DNA of 64,000 nt, taken from CAVVIH01 sp963748295 (lineage in GTDB: Bacteria > Acidobacteriota > Vicinamibacteria > Vicinamibacterales > 2-12-FULL-66-21). This document shows, piece after piece, positions 18,410 to 27,637 of the stretch. Where the stretch lies: assembly GCA_963748295.1 (NCBI GenBank), contig CAVVIH010000005.1:372001-436000 (forward strand). The letters run 5' to 3'. The translations under genes and the position numbers were made by a program. The notes beneath the pieces were generated by a model. The model had not been told where the DNA came from. It worked only from the letters and a program-made list of their open reading frames with translations, and made no database searches. Each line of letters starts with the position of its first letter. Positions within the stretch are counted from its first letter, which is position 1.

Positions 18410-21156
18410 CTACCTCACCGTCACCGTTGTCGTGTCGATGTCCGTCGCGCCGAGCTCATCCGTTACCAGCAGAACGATCGGATAGATGCCCGCGCGCGCG
18501 TAGCGGTGGGTGGCGTGGACGCCCGTTCCGGTTCCGAGTGAGCGCGATACGAACGTCGTGTCGGCCTTCGTCAGGCCGGGCATCTTCGCTGAATACGCCA
18601 CCGAACTGATGACGATCTGATCGATGCGGACGCCGTCCTCGCGCGGCTGCAGACGGATCGTCTGTTCCCCGGCGGTCTGGAAATAGATCGGGCTGGCCAG
18701 GCTCTCCCAGCCGGAATCAGTCCATCCCCATCCGGACACACCCGCATCGCGCCCCTGTTCCAGGATGAACGAGAGCGCGCTGGTCGAGCCGATGCGCGCC
18801 AGCGCGCTGCCGCTCGCGGTCACCGCGCCGCTCAACTGCACGTAGACCGAGTCGTTCGCGTAGCTGTTGCTCTCTGCCTGCATACGGAACCAGATGTAGT
18901 ACGGAACGCCCGAGGCGGCGCGGAACTTGATGTCGACGTACGACGCCGGAGCGGCCAGCGGCGTCGCCACTTTCGCGGCGCCTTTGTTGGCATTGACGAG
19001 CGCCGTCCCCTCCGCTGCGCCGGATACCGAAGCCTTGGCCCAGTTCCCCTTGATGTTCGCCGACGGCACGTCCGACGCGTGGATTACGATGTCGTCGCCC
19101 CACGTCCACTTGTAGCTCGTGATGCCGTTCTCCGGGTCGGAGGAGCCGGTGCCATCTGCCGTCAGATCGGTTCCCGCTGCGACCGTATAGGGTCCGCCCG
19201 CATCCGCGGTCGGCGGACCATCGCCGGACGGCGGTGGAAGCGGATCGGAGGGCGTGCCCTGCGCGTCATCGAGCTCTCCGAAATCGGTGCCGGGAACGCT
19301 GCCGCCGGTTCCCTTCCTGTAGAACACGCTCGACGACAGCAGGCGGTAGTCTCCGCCCTCGAGATCCACGAACGATGCGTTCCATTCGGCGAGCGTCGGG
19401 AAGGTGTTCCCCGGCGGATATCGCGACGGATCGCCGCCCGCGAGCACGTTGTTCGAGAAGACGCAGCCGGGAAAATACGCGGCGAGCGATGCATTCCGGA
19501 AGAGGAGCTGGCGCCCATGACCCCGTACTTCGCGTGGACGGCGATGTTGTTCGTGAAGACGAACAACGGCATCGGCGCGCCGTAGGCGGACAGCACGGTG
19601 CTGGTGCCATGGAAGATCGTATTGCTGTCGAAGGTGACGCGGGACGCGCCCTGACCGATCAGGAACACCCTGGTGAGCCCGCCGCCCCAGCTCGCGGGGG
19701 TGATGTCATCGAACAGGTTGTTCCTGACCATGATCCGCTCGGTGAGCGCGCTGCCTGCCGGCTGGGTATCGTCGTAGCCGAGGATGTTGATCGCGCCGGC
19801 GGAGTGGCGAAGGATGTTGTTGGTGAACGTCACGTCGCGGACCGCGGCCCACGGAGCGGTCCCGTTGTGGTTGCGCGGCGTCAACACCACCGCGTAACCA
19901 GCCTGCGCGCCCGCCCAGTTGTGCTCGAGCAGGTTGCCGTCGATCGTCACGCGCTGTGCGTTCTTCAGCTCGATCAGGTTCTTCGCGACCCACTTCGTGC
20001 CGCTGGTCGGTGGCGCCGCACTCGACTCGCCGGAACCCGCATAGACGAACGACGTCACCGCAGTGCTGGTCTGCGTGTACACCGACTCACCGCCTGCCGA
20101 CTGCCCGCGATAGATCCGATAGGCGCTCGCCCCTGACACACCGCTCCAGGAAATCGTGGCACGGTCGCCGCTGGCTACGCTCACCGATACTTCAGCTGAC
20201 GGCAGCGACACTGCTGTCGCGGTGCCCGTCGTCATCAGCGCGACCACCTTGAAGTAGTGCACGCCGCTCGCAAGGCTTCCGCCTCCACTGGTGCGCGACA
20301 CCCGCACGGACGAAGGCTGCGAGAGAATCGGATTGCGCCATGTCGCCGGCTTGGTGATGTGGTTGTGGCGGATTTCGATGTCGCTCGCGATCAGCCCCGA
20401 CGTCGCCGGCCATCCGCCGCCGAACAGAATGTTCTCGCCCGCCCCTTCGATGTAGTTGTTCACGATCTTGAACGGACCCTGCCCGTTCCACGCGGCGAGC
20501 GCCTGCGAGTCGGCGTTCACCGCCTTGATGTCCGAGATGTAGCTGTCGATCACGTCGAGATAGCGGCCGTTCAGCGAGATGCCGCGCTTCTGACCTTTGT
20601 AGGGGTGCCCGTGGATGTAGACGCGATCGAGCACGATGTGGTGCGGCGGGGCCGGCTGCGGATCGTCGACGCCCAGGGCAATCAGCGTCTCGTAGCCGAT
20701 GTTCGCCGTGCCGTCGAACTCGACGAACTGAAACACATAGTGATGTGCGCCGGGATCCGCGCGCAGGACTGGCTGCGATTTGTAGGCGCCGCCCTGTCCG
20801 ACCAGCCGCGCCAGCGACGAGAGGCTGACGTTTGCGCCGGGGCGGCCTTGCGGGACGAGCCGTTCGCCGGCGCCCGGCAGTGCCGTCGTGGCGGCGTCCG
20901 AACGGATCACGATGAACGCATCACCGGACTTGGGGCGGAGCCTGTAGTTGCCGACAAACGTCTCGCCGGCCCGCAGCAGAATCGTGTCACCGGGCAGCGC
21001 GGCGTCGAGCGCCTGTTGAAGCCCCGCATAAGTGCACCCGCTGTGGCACACCCGCAGCGTTGCCGCGGTCGCAGTGCCCGACAGGACGGCAGCCGAAAAA
21101 ACCGCTGGCACGGCCACGAGAGCCAGAAAGCGGAATGAAAAGCGGGAAGGAGACAC
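18410..21156 (-). CDS. secreted beta-helix protein with a CBM-like module nested in a PKD domain (paralogue 3, frame broken)
   Basis: About 915 residues when a frame change near 19490 is joined. The start is the GTG at 21156, with GGAGG upstream, followed by a signal peptide (FLALVAVPAVFSAAVLSG). The beta-helix begins LRVCHSGCTYAGLQQALDAA. It carries the family core (HPYKGQKRGI, DSQALAAWNGQGPFKIVNN, ENILFGG) and the FN3-like insert. After the helix a PKD domain starts (YKWTWGDD) and is interrupted by ~180 residues resembling a carbohydrate-binding module (WGWTDSGW, REDGVRIDQIVIS). It is then completed (HRYARAGIYPIVLLVTDE). The same module occurs twice in the phosphodiesterase at 51-53 kb. At the break, either one lost A in a short A-run or two gained CpG bases restore the frame; alignment to the paralogues favours the former. 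Confidence 0.78.
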
Positions 21157-21224
21157 GGCACCTCCGTGGGAACGTCCTGGGAGAAAAATGGAATTCCGGC
21201 GACTCAGCCGGCGGCGTTCCGGGC

Positions 21225-21240
21225 AGCAAGCGAGGTGCCA
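21225..21240 (-). promoter_or_regulatory. sigma-54 promoter of beta-helix gene 3
   Basis: On the minus strand TGGCACCTCGCTTGCT is a full match to TGGCAC-N5-TTGCT. The predicted leader is about 58 bases before the GTG at 21156. Confidence 0.82.
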
Positions 21241-21369
21241 CGACCATATTGCGGGGACTGATGGGCAGGGTGCTACTCAGAATGTTTCGCGCACCGCCCT
21301 CAGTGTTGGGTCGGACAACTGAGCCGTTTGAAGTAATTACATCCAGACGCCTTTCGATAGGCGCGCCGA

Positions 21370-21385
21370 TGGCAATTCATTTGCT
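21370..21385 (+). promoter_or_regulatory. sigma-54 promoter of the glycosyltransferase operon at 21.4 kb
   Basis: TGGCAATTCATTTGCT fits TGGCA-N6-TTGCT with GG-N10-GC spacing. The predicted transcript start near 21396 is only about 5 bases before the GTG start at 21401. It lies back to back with the divergent sigma-54 promoter at 21225-21240. Confidence 0.75.
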
Positions 21386-21400
21386 GAGGCAGGCGAAGCA

Positions 21401-22552
21401 GTGCAGCCACGTCCCAGGATCCCCGTCGCGATATTCGTGTCGAGCTTCGAGTCCGGAGGCACCGAGCGCCAGATGACGGAACTGCTGCGCCGCCTGGACG
21501 ATCGGTTCGAGCCGCACGCGGTGTGCTTCCGGCAGAGCGGCGCCTGCCTCCCGCTGGTCAGCGAACGCGCAGCCTCAATAGTCGAGTTTAGAACCAACGG
21601 CTTTCATCGGCCGCACACGTGGAGGCAGATGAACGCGTTCGCGCGGTGGTGCCGCGCGGCCGGCATCTCGATCGTCCACTCGTGTGATTTCTATGCAAAC
21701 GTGTTCGCCCTGCCCGCGGCGGCGCTCGCCCGCGTTCCCGTTCGTATTGGAAGCCGGCGCGAGCTGAACCCGGACAAGAGCGCAGCGAAAATCGCGCTGC
21801 AGCGCGCCGGTTACTCGGCCGCACACCGGATCGTCGCGAACTCATCGGCGGCGGCCGCCCGACTGCGGCGCGAAGGCGTCCCGTTGTCGAAGATTTGCGT
21901 CATCCCGAACGGCGTCGCCATGGACCGCTTCGGACCACGGCTCCGTCCGAGCGGCGGACCTCGAATCATCACCGTCGCCAATCTGCGACCTGAGAAGGCG
22001 CACGAGATACTGATCGAAGCGGCCACTCCCCTTCTCGCCTCGCATCCCGCTCTGGAGTTCGTGATCGTGGGCGACGGTCCGCGCAGGGCCAAGCTGGAGA
22101 CGATGGTGCGAGTCCGCGGACTGGCCGGGTCCTTCTCGTTTCTCGGCCATCGCGACGACGTACCGGCGCTGCTCTCGTCGGCGGACATCTTCGTGCTGCC
22201 ATCGCGGTCCGAGGCTTCGCCAAACAGCGTGATCGAAGCGATGGCTGCGGGTCTTCCAGTCGTGGCCGCCGCAACCGGAGGCGTGCTGGAAATCGTCGAG
22301 CGGGACAAGACAGGGCTGCTCGTGCCACCGGACAATGTGCAGGCATTCGTGGACGCGATCGATCGCCTGCTGAAGAACCGCGAGCTCTCCGACGGCATTG
22401 GCCGCGCCGCGCACACCTCGATCGCCGCACGCTACTCGTTCGATCGGATGGTCCAGGCGTTCGAGGACCTATATGTCTCCGAGCTTTCACGTCGAACCGC
22501 CGGCGCGTCGTCAATCCACGAAGGGGACGCACCGCCGGTGAGGGTGGGATGA
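21401..22552 (+). CDS. glycosyltransferase, GT4 family
   Basis: 383 residues from a GTG start. It has a GT-B fold with an N-terminal SSFESGGTERQMTELLRRL motif (acceptor domain with GGTE). The C-terminal nucleotide-sugar domain shows NLRPEKAHEILIEA, GDGPRRAKLE, FLGHRDDVPALLSSADIFVLPS and the E-x7-E region SEASPNSVIEAMAAGLPVVA. It transfers a sugar from a nucleotide donor to the growing lipid-linked oligosaccharide in the cytoplasm. Its last codons overlap the next gene by 4 bases (ATGA), so the two are translationally coupled. The donor and linkage are not readable. Confidence 0.85.
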   Translation: MQPRPRIPVAIFVSSFESGGTERQMTELLRRLDDRFEPHAVCFRQSGACLPLVSERAASIVEFRTNGFHRPHTWRQMNAFARWCRAAGISIVHSCDFYANVFALPAAALARVPVRIGSRRELNPDKSAAKIALQRAGYSAAHRIVANSSAAAARLRREGVPLSKICVIPNGVAMDRFGPRLRPSGGPRIITVANLRPEKAHEILIEAATPLLASHPALEFVIVGDGPRRAKLETMVRVRGLAGSFSFLGHRDDVPALLSSADIFVLPSRSEASPNSVIEAMAAGLPVVAAATGGVLEIVERDKTGLLVPPDNVQAFVDAIDRLLKNRELSDGIGRAAHTSIAARYSFDRMVQAFEDLYVSELSRRTAGASSIHEGDAPPVRVG

Positions 22553-24633
22553 AGATACTCTGGCTGAATTCAGGGCTGCTGCTGCCGCTCGACAAGGGCG
22601 GCCGGCTGCGCACGTGGCATCTCATGCGCCATCTCGCGCGCGACCACGAGATCACCTACATCTCGTTTGCCGATCCGGACGAGGACCCCGCGCACATCTC
22701 CGGCATGCGCGAGGTCTGCTCGCATGTCGAGACAATCCCGCGGCGCGATCCGCCCAAGGGCAGCCTGAAGTTCTACCTGGACACTGCGAGATACCTGCTC
22801 AACCCGCTGCCGTACACCGTCGCCAAGTACCGCTCCCCTGAGTATCAGCGGCGCGTGGAGGATCTGCTGAGCCGTGAGCGGTTCGATGTCGTCGTCTGCG
22901 ATTTCCTGTTTCCCGTCGTCAACCTGCCCGCATCGCTGCCTTGCCCGTCGGTACTGTTCACCCATAACGTCGAGTCGGAGATCTGGCGGCGGCACGTCGA
23001 AACGCAGAAGAGCGGCCCGCAGCGAGCGCTCCTCCGCACCCAGTGGCGGCGGATGCTGAAGTGCGAGGCCGCGGCGCTGGCGCGGTTCGATGTCGTCCTG
23101 GCGGTTTCAGATGCCGATGCCGACACTCTTCGTGCCCTCTACGGGCGAGAGCTCACCGCGCCGGTGCACGTCGTCAAGACCGGCGTGGATACGGCGTTCT
23201 TCGCGCCGGATCCCTCGCATACCGTGGATCCGAAACACCTCGTGTTCACCGGCTCGATGGACTGGCTGCCGAACGAGGACGCCATCGTCCATTTCTGCAA
23301 CGATGTCCTGCCGCTGATTCGCCAGGTCGAACCGGAAGTGACGTTCAGCATCGTCGGTCGGGCGCCCACGCCGGCCGTGCGCAGGCTCGCGCGCGAAGGA
23401 TCGATCGAAGTCACCGGCCGGGTGGATGATGTCCGTCCGCACGTCGCGCGAGCGGGCGTCTACGTCGTGCCGCTCCGGATTGGCGGCGGCACGCGGCTCA
23501 AGATCTTCGAAGCGATGGGAATGGCGAAAGCCGTCGTCTCCACGACCGTCGGCGCCGAAGGTCTGCCCGTCAGCCACAATCGCGACATCGTCATCGCCGA
23601 CGACCCTCAGCAGTTCGCGCACGACGTCGTTCGGCTGATGCGGGATGTCGAGGCGCGTCAGACGCTCGAAACAGCCGCACGCCAGCTCGTGGTCGAACGT
23701 TACGACTGGTCGGCTGTCGCCAGCGATCTCGAGCAGGCGCTTCCTCGACCGGCCGCCCCGGCAACCAGCGCAGCGACACAGCCGCGTTCAGTGTTGATTT
23801 GCCACAAAGGCGCCGAACTCGACCGCGAAGGGCTGTCACGCTGGATGGCCGGCTTCAGCCATCTGGTCGGGATCGTGGAGCTGGACGAGGACGCGAACCG
23901 CGCGGCGCAACGCGTTCACCGCCAGATCCGGCGCGCGGGGATTCTGCGGTTTCTCGATGTACTCGCGCTGCGTATCTACTACAAGTTCGCGCACGCGCGC
24001 TCGGACCGCGACTGGGAAGCGAACGCGGTCGCCTCGATGCGGCGGCGGTTCCCCGATCTTCCTCGCGACGTGCGCATCGCCAGGATGCGCTCGGTGAACT
24101 CTCCGGAATGCATGAACTTCCTGCGCGAATGCGCGCCGGATTTCGTCATCGCCCGCTGCAAGACGCTGCTGAAGCCGGAGGTGTTCACGATTCCGCCGGC
24201 GGGCACGTATGTGTTTCACCCGGGCATCTGTCCGGAGTATCGGAACGCACATGGATGCTTCTGGGCGCTCGTCAATCGCGATCTCGATCGCGTCGGCCTG
24301 ACGCTCCTCCGCATCGACGCCGGTGTCGACACCGGTCCGGTCTACGGATACTTCACCTACAAATTCGACGAGCGTTCCGAGAGCCACATCAGGATCCAGC
24401 AGCGGGTGCTGTTCGAGAACCTCGACGCGATTCGCGATCGTCTGCTCGAGGCGGCCTCAGGAGAGGCTTCCGCAATCGACACCACCGGCCGGAAGAGCGC
24501 CGTTTGGGGCCAGCCCTGGCTGACGGCGTACGCCCGGTGGAAATCAGCCGCCAGGAAGGCGGAACAGGATCGATACATTCATGCCACTGCCAACGCGAGT
24601 GCCGACGCTGCTGTACCACGACGTCGTAGCTGA
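22549..24633 (+). CDS. glycosyltransferase (GT4, XrtA-system type) fused to a formyltransferase-like domain
   Basis: 694 residues in one uninterrupted frame. Residues 1-~400 are a GT-B glycosyltransferase that starts like the XrtA/PEP-CTERM-associated family (DKGGRLRTWHLMRHLARDHE), with FTHNVESEIWRRH, VFTGSMDWLPNEDAI and GGGTRLKIFEAMGMAK. A Pro/Ala linker near 405 leads to ~270 residues resembling formyltransferases of the methionyl-tRNA/UDP-sugar type: VFHPGICPEYRN and IDAGVDTGPV correspond to the catalytic His and Asp segments. The usual Asn two positions before the His is Val here. The domain may still transfer a formyl-type group to an amino sugar, or only bind. The gene is coupled to the GT upstream and overlaps the deacetylase downstream by 53 bases. 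Confidence 0.78.
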   Translation: MKILWLNSGLLLPLDKGGRLRTWHLMRHLARDHEITYISFADPDEDPAHISGMREVCSHVETIPRRDPPKGSLKFYLDTARYLLNPLPYTVAKYRSPEYQRRVEDLLSRERFDVVVCDFLFPVVNLPASLPCPSVLFTHNVESEIWRRHVETQKSGPQRALLRTQWRRMLKCEAAALARFDVVLAVSDADADTLRALYGRELTAPVHVVKTGVDTAFFAPDPSHTVDPKHLVFTGSMDWLPNEDAIVHFCNDVLPLIRQVEPEVTFSIVGRAPTPAVRRLAREGSIEVTGRVDDVRPHVARAGVYVVPLRIGGGTRLKIFEAMGMAKAVVSTTVGAEGLPVSHNRDIVIADDPQQFAHDVVRLMRDVEARQTLETAARQLVVERYDWSAVASDLEQALPRPAAPATSAATQPRSVLICHKGAELDREGLSRWMAGFSHLVGIVELDEDANRAAQRVHRQIRRAGILRFLDVLALRIYYKFAHARSDRDWEANAVASMRRRFPDLPRDVRIARMRSVNSPECMNFLRECAPDFVIARCKTLLKPEVFTIPPAGTYVFHPGICPEYRNAHGCFWALVNRDLDRVGLTLLRIDAGVDTGPVYGYFTYKFDERSESHIRIQQRVLFENLDAIRDRLLEAASGEASAIDTTGRKSAVWGQPWLTAYARWKSAARKAEQDRYIHATANASADAAVPRRRS

Positions 24634-25381
24634 CGAGCGGTGGACGGGCAGCGGATTTCCCGGCGGCGACGCCGCGATCTACAAACTCGACTCGGACGCG
24701 TTCACCGCACACGTCGGGCGGCTGCACGCGTCGGGTCTCGAGGCGCCGCTCCTGACCGCACCGATCTCGGGCGGCGGCCGGCGTTTCGTCATCACGTTCG
24801 ACGATGGCGGCGTGAGCGCGATCACCACCATCGCACCGACAATCGAGCGGTTCGGGTGGCGCGGCTACTTCTTCATGACGACCGGCTGGCTTGGCGCTGC
24901 AGGTTTTCTCGATCGAACCCAGCTGCGTGAGCTGCGAGCCCGCGGCCATGTGATTGGCAGTCACAGCGAAACACATCCGCTGCGCATGTCGTCATGCACG
25001 CCGCGGCAGTTGCGGCACGAGTGGACGTCGAGCGCCGAACGCCTGGCGGACGTGCTTGGCGAGCGGCCCGCGACCGCCTCGATTCCCGGGGGCGCCTATA
25101 GCTACGCTGTCGCCGAAGCGGCCGGACGCGCCGGAATCAAACTGCTGTTCACGTCGGAGCCGACCGCGCGCAGCTGGGACGTCGGAGACGTCACGTGTCT
25201 TGGACGGTTTACCGTCTGGCGTGGGATGACACCGGATCGCGCTGTCGCGCTGGCGCGCGGGCACGGGATCGAGACCGTCCGCCAGCGGCTGGCCTGGGAT
25301 TCGAAAAAAGTCGCGAAGGCGGTCCTGGGACCGACGTATCAGAAGCTGCGCGAGCAGCTACTGTCCTCCCGATCCGCCTGA
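24581..25381 (+). CDS. polysaccharide deacetylase (NodB domain)
   Basis: 266 residues. The NodB motifs are TFDDGG near residue 75 and SHSETHPLRMS near residue 127, for the Asp-His-His metal site. PGGAYSY follows. There is no signal peptide, suggesting it acts on a cytoplasmic lipid-linked sugar. It could, for example, free the amine that the upstream formyltransferase-like domain would modify (inference). It overlaps the fusion gene by 53 bases at the start and the convergent beta-helix gene 4 by 24 bases at the end. Confidence 0.82.
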   Translation: MPLPTRVPTLLYHDVVADERWTGSGFPGGDAAIYKLDSDAFTAHVGRLHASGLEAPLLTAPISGGGRRFVITFDDGGVSAITTIAPTIERFGWRGYFFMTTGWLGAAGFLDRTQLRELRARGHVIGSHSETHPLRMSSCTPRQLRHEWTSSAERLADVLGERPATASIPGGAYSYAVAEAAGRAGIKLLFTSEPTARSWDVGDVTCLGRFTVWRGMTPDRAVALARGHGIETVRQRLAWDSKKVAKAVLGPTYQKLREQLLSSRSA

Positions 25382-26983
25382 CCCGCCGGGGCCTTTCGGG
25401 ATTCGCGGCGGGCGCGGCTGCCTCTCGCGTCGTTCGCGAAGAGCCTCCACGCCGGCAACCTTCTCCAGGCTGTCCAGATTCGCGCCGAGATCGGTCCCGT
25501 CGGACGCGCCCCGGCGATAGCGGCTCGACGCCGCCAGCCGGTAGTCGCCGGCGTTGAAATCCGCAAACTGGCTTTCGAACTCCGACATCCCCGGGAAGAA
25601 ATTGCCGCCCGGATACCGGCTTCCGTTGCCGCCCGCGAGCACGTTGCTCGTGAAGAGCGCCCCCGGAAAAAACACCTTGAGCGTGTCGTTGCCGAAGGCG
25701 CGGCTCGCACCGATCACGCCGTACTGATTGTGCCGCGAGAGATTGTCGCGATACGTCAGCCCGACGATCGGGACCGGTCGATCGCGCGTGCCGCCGTACG
25801 CGGAGATCACATTCCCCGAATGAATGATCGTGTTGTGCTCGACGCGGACGTCCGAAGGACCATCGCCAACCTGCAGAAACGCGCCGTTGCCGCCAAACGC
25901 CCGGTGGTCGACGTCCGCGAACAGGTTGTTGGCGATCGTGATGCGGCGCAGTTGTCCGGATGGCGCAGTATTGTCCGTCCCCAGCAGGTTGAAGACCGCG
26001 GCGACGTGCCGGACGACGTTGAGGCGGAACGTGACGTCTTCGATGACAGACCACGGCGCACGGCCGCCGGAGTTGCGCGGCGTCAGGACGATGGCAAAGC
26101 CGGTCTGCGCGGCGTGCCAGTTGTACTCGAAGACGTTTCCCTCGATCAGCACGCGCCTGGCATTCTTCACCTCGAAGAGATTCTTCACCTGCCAGCGCTG
26201 CTTGCGCCATTCGATCGGCTTCGAGAGCAGGTTCTTCCGGAACGTCACGTCCGACGGAATGAGGTTGGGAATCGCCGGATCGGCCCCGCCCAGCAGGAAG
26301 TTCTCGCCGGCCGCTTCGAGGAAGTTGTTCTCGATCAGGAACGGGCCGGGGCCGTTCCAGCCGGCGATCGCCTGCGAATCCTGGCCGACGACCTTCATGT
26401 CCGAGAGGTGCGAGTTGACGATCGACGTCGACGCGCTGTTCAACGCGATCCCGCGCTTCTGGCCGGCCTCGGGATCGCCGTGGATGAAACAGCGATCGAC
26501 GACGAGTTCGAAGGGCACCTGCTGCAGCTCGGTCTGCGCGGTGCTGCCGTCGCCGAGCAGGATGATGTCGTTGGTGCCGCGATTGTTCGCCTGGAATTCC
26601 AGGAGCTCCAGCCGCCAGTGGTGGGCGCCGGCGGCGGTTCGCAAGGCCGCCGAGCCGTTCGGCGAACGAATCTTCGCGAGCAGCGGCGCGTGATCGGGCG
26701 ACACGCGCTCGCCGGCCGCCGGCTGACCCGACGTCGCCGACGTCCGGATCGTGATGAACTGATTGCCTTGCTTCACCGGCAGCACGAAGTTGCCGACGTA
26801 GGTCGCACCCGCATCGAGCGTGATCGTGTCACCTGGCCGTGCGGCGTCGATCGCCTGCTGCAGATTGCCACCGGCTGGAACCGCGACCGCCTGCGCAGTG
26901 ATTTGCGGAGAGGCAACCGACGCGCCGGCAGCGGACAGCGCCAGCAGAAGCGCAACACAGGCGAGAGTCGAACGAAGTCGCAT
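25358..26983 (-). CDS. secreted right-handed beta-helix protein without FN3 insert (paralogue 4)
   Basis: 541 residues from the ATG at 26983; an upstream TTG at 27025 is in frame but would push the signal peptide inward. The signal peptide is RSTLACVALLLALSAAGASVA. The beta-helix carries the family core (GDPEAGQKRGI, DSQAIAGWNGPGPFLIENN, ENFLLGGADPAI). It runs directly from SKPIEWRKQRWQVKNLFEVKN into the later turns, without the FN3-like insert found in the other three paralogues. It ends in a Gly/Ser-rich tail (GGSGGSGGQ). The function is inferred as polysaccharide binding or processing. I find no sigma-54 promoter with correct spacing in front of this copy. Confidence 0.78.
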   Translation of the reverse strand: MRLRSTLACVALLLALSAAGASVASPQITAQAVAVPAGGNLQQAIDAARPGDTITLDAGATYVGNFVLPVKQGNQFITIRTSATSGQPAAGERVSPDHAPLLAKIRSPNGSAALRTAAGAHHWRLELLEFQANNRGTNDIILLGDGSTAQTELQQVPFELVVDRCFIHGDPEAGQKRGIALNSASTSIVNSHLSDMKVVGQDSQAIAGWNGPGPFLIENNFLEAAGENFLLGGADPAIPNLIPSDVTFRKNLLSKPIEWRKQRWQVKNLFEVKNARRVLIEGNVFEYNWHAAQTGFAIVLTPRNSGGRAPWSVIEDVTFRLNVVRHVAAVFNLLGTDNTAPSGQLRRITIANNLFADVDHRAFGGNGAFLQVGDGPSDVRVEHNTIIHSGNVISAYGGTRDRPVPIVGLTYRDNLSRHNQYGVIGASRAFGNDTLKVFFPGALFTSNVLAGGNGSRYPGGNFFPGMSEFESQFADFNAGDYRLAASSRYRRGASDGTDLGANLDSLEKVAGVEALRERRERQPRPPRIPKGPGGSGGSGGQ

Positions 26984-27100
26984 CAACGGATCAAGAGGTG
27001 ACGGACGAAGCCGCGGGGACGCCAACAGTCCCCGCGGATCGTGTGGAAACTACCAGCACTGGTGCGGACATACGCCGCAACAGGCCGGCGCTTCCGACGT

Positions 27101-27319
27101 TCAAGCAGCGCGTCTGACCGCTGCTGCGACACCAATGAGTACAGAACCGACGAGCACCATTGCTACTTCGTCGCGGAGACCGGTGGTGGGCACCGCGACG
27201 CGCTGTACGGCGACAGCGGGCGGAGAGTCGATCCTGGCAGTGGCATCGGGGCCTGCCACCGCGGGCGCCGCCATCGTCAGCATTCCGGCGCACATGTAAG
27301 ATACGACATCCCACCGCAT
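27101..27319 (-). CDS. small secreted protein with C-terminal membrane anchor
   Basis: 72 residues from an ATG at 27319 with a strong AGGGGGA ribosome-binding site 6 bases upstream. It is made of a signal peptide (MLTMAAPAVAG), about 25 residues of mature region, and a C-terminal hydrophobic helix (VAMVLVGSVLIGVAAAV) ending in RRAA. Signal peptide, C-terminal helix and a basic tail form the plan of exosortase substrates, but the diagnostic Pro-Glu-Pro is absent (TTGLRDE precedes the helix). I do not recognise a family. It lies divergent from the response-regulator gene at the head of the EPS region and could be a matrix or sorting substrate (inference). Confidence 0.5.
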   Translation of the reverse strand: MRWDVVSYMCAGMLTMAAPAVAGPDATARIDSPPAVAVQRVAVPTTGLRDEVAMVLVGSVLIGVAAAVRRAA

Positions 27320-27637
27320 AAGTCCCCCTGGTTCTCCGCGCACGATCGAAAAACTCGTAAAGCCTCGTCCGCAAAAGGCGAACGCCAGCCATTTGTTCAA
27401 GGGATGTGCCACGCCTCTGCTGCGAGGAATGCGGGGGAATCCGCGAACGCGCGGCTCTGCGGCACGTGAACGGAGAAAAGAATTTCCCAAATTCACCCTC
27501 GCGCGACTCGCCGGCACCCTGTTGAGGTACAACTCTTGAATGCCGCTGGCAAGCGTGCGCGGGAAGATGTATCGTACGTTACACACTCTAGCCGGTCCTT
27601 ACCGACCTCGGCCATTCACCAGTCCTGCAGGAAGTCG
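27320..27637. other. divergent spacer of 318 bases
   Basis: This spacer separates the small secreted protein from the response regulator. No gene is visible. On the minus strand at 27371-27387 there is TGGCGTTCGCCTTTTGC, which has sigma-54-like ends but 12 instead of 10 bases between GG and GC, so I do not call it a promoter. Confidence 0.4.

Noticed and set aside
27371..27387. A sigma-54 promoter for the small secreted protein
   Set aside because: TGGCGTTCGCCTTTTGC has 12 bases between GG and GC; the spacing is strict at 10. It would fit only if two inserted bases were assumed.
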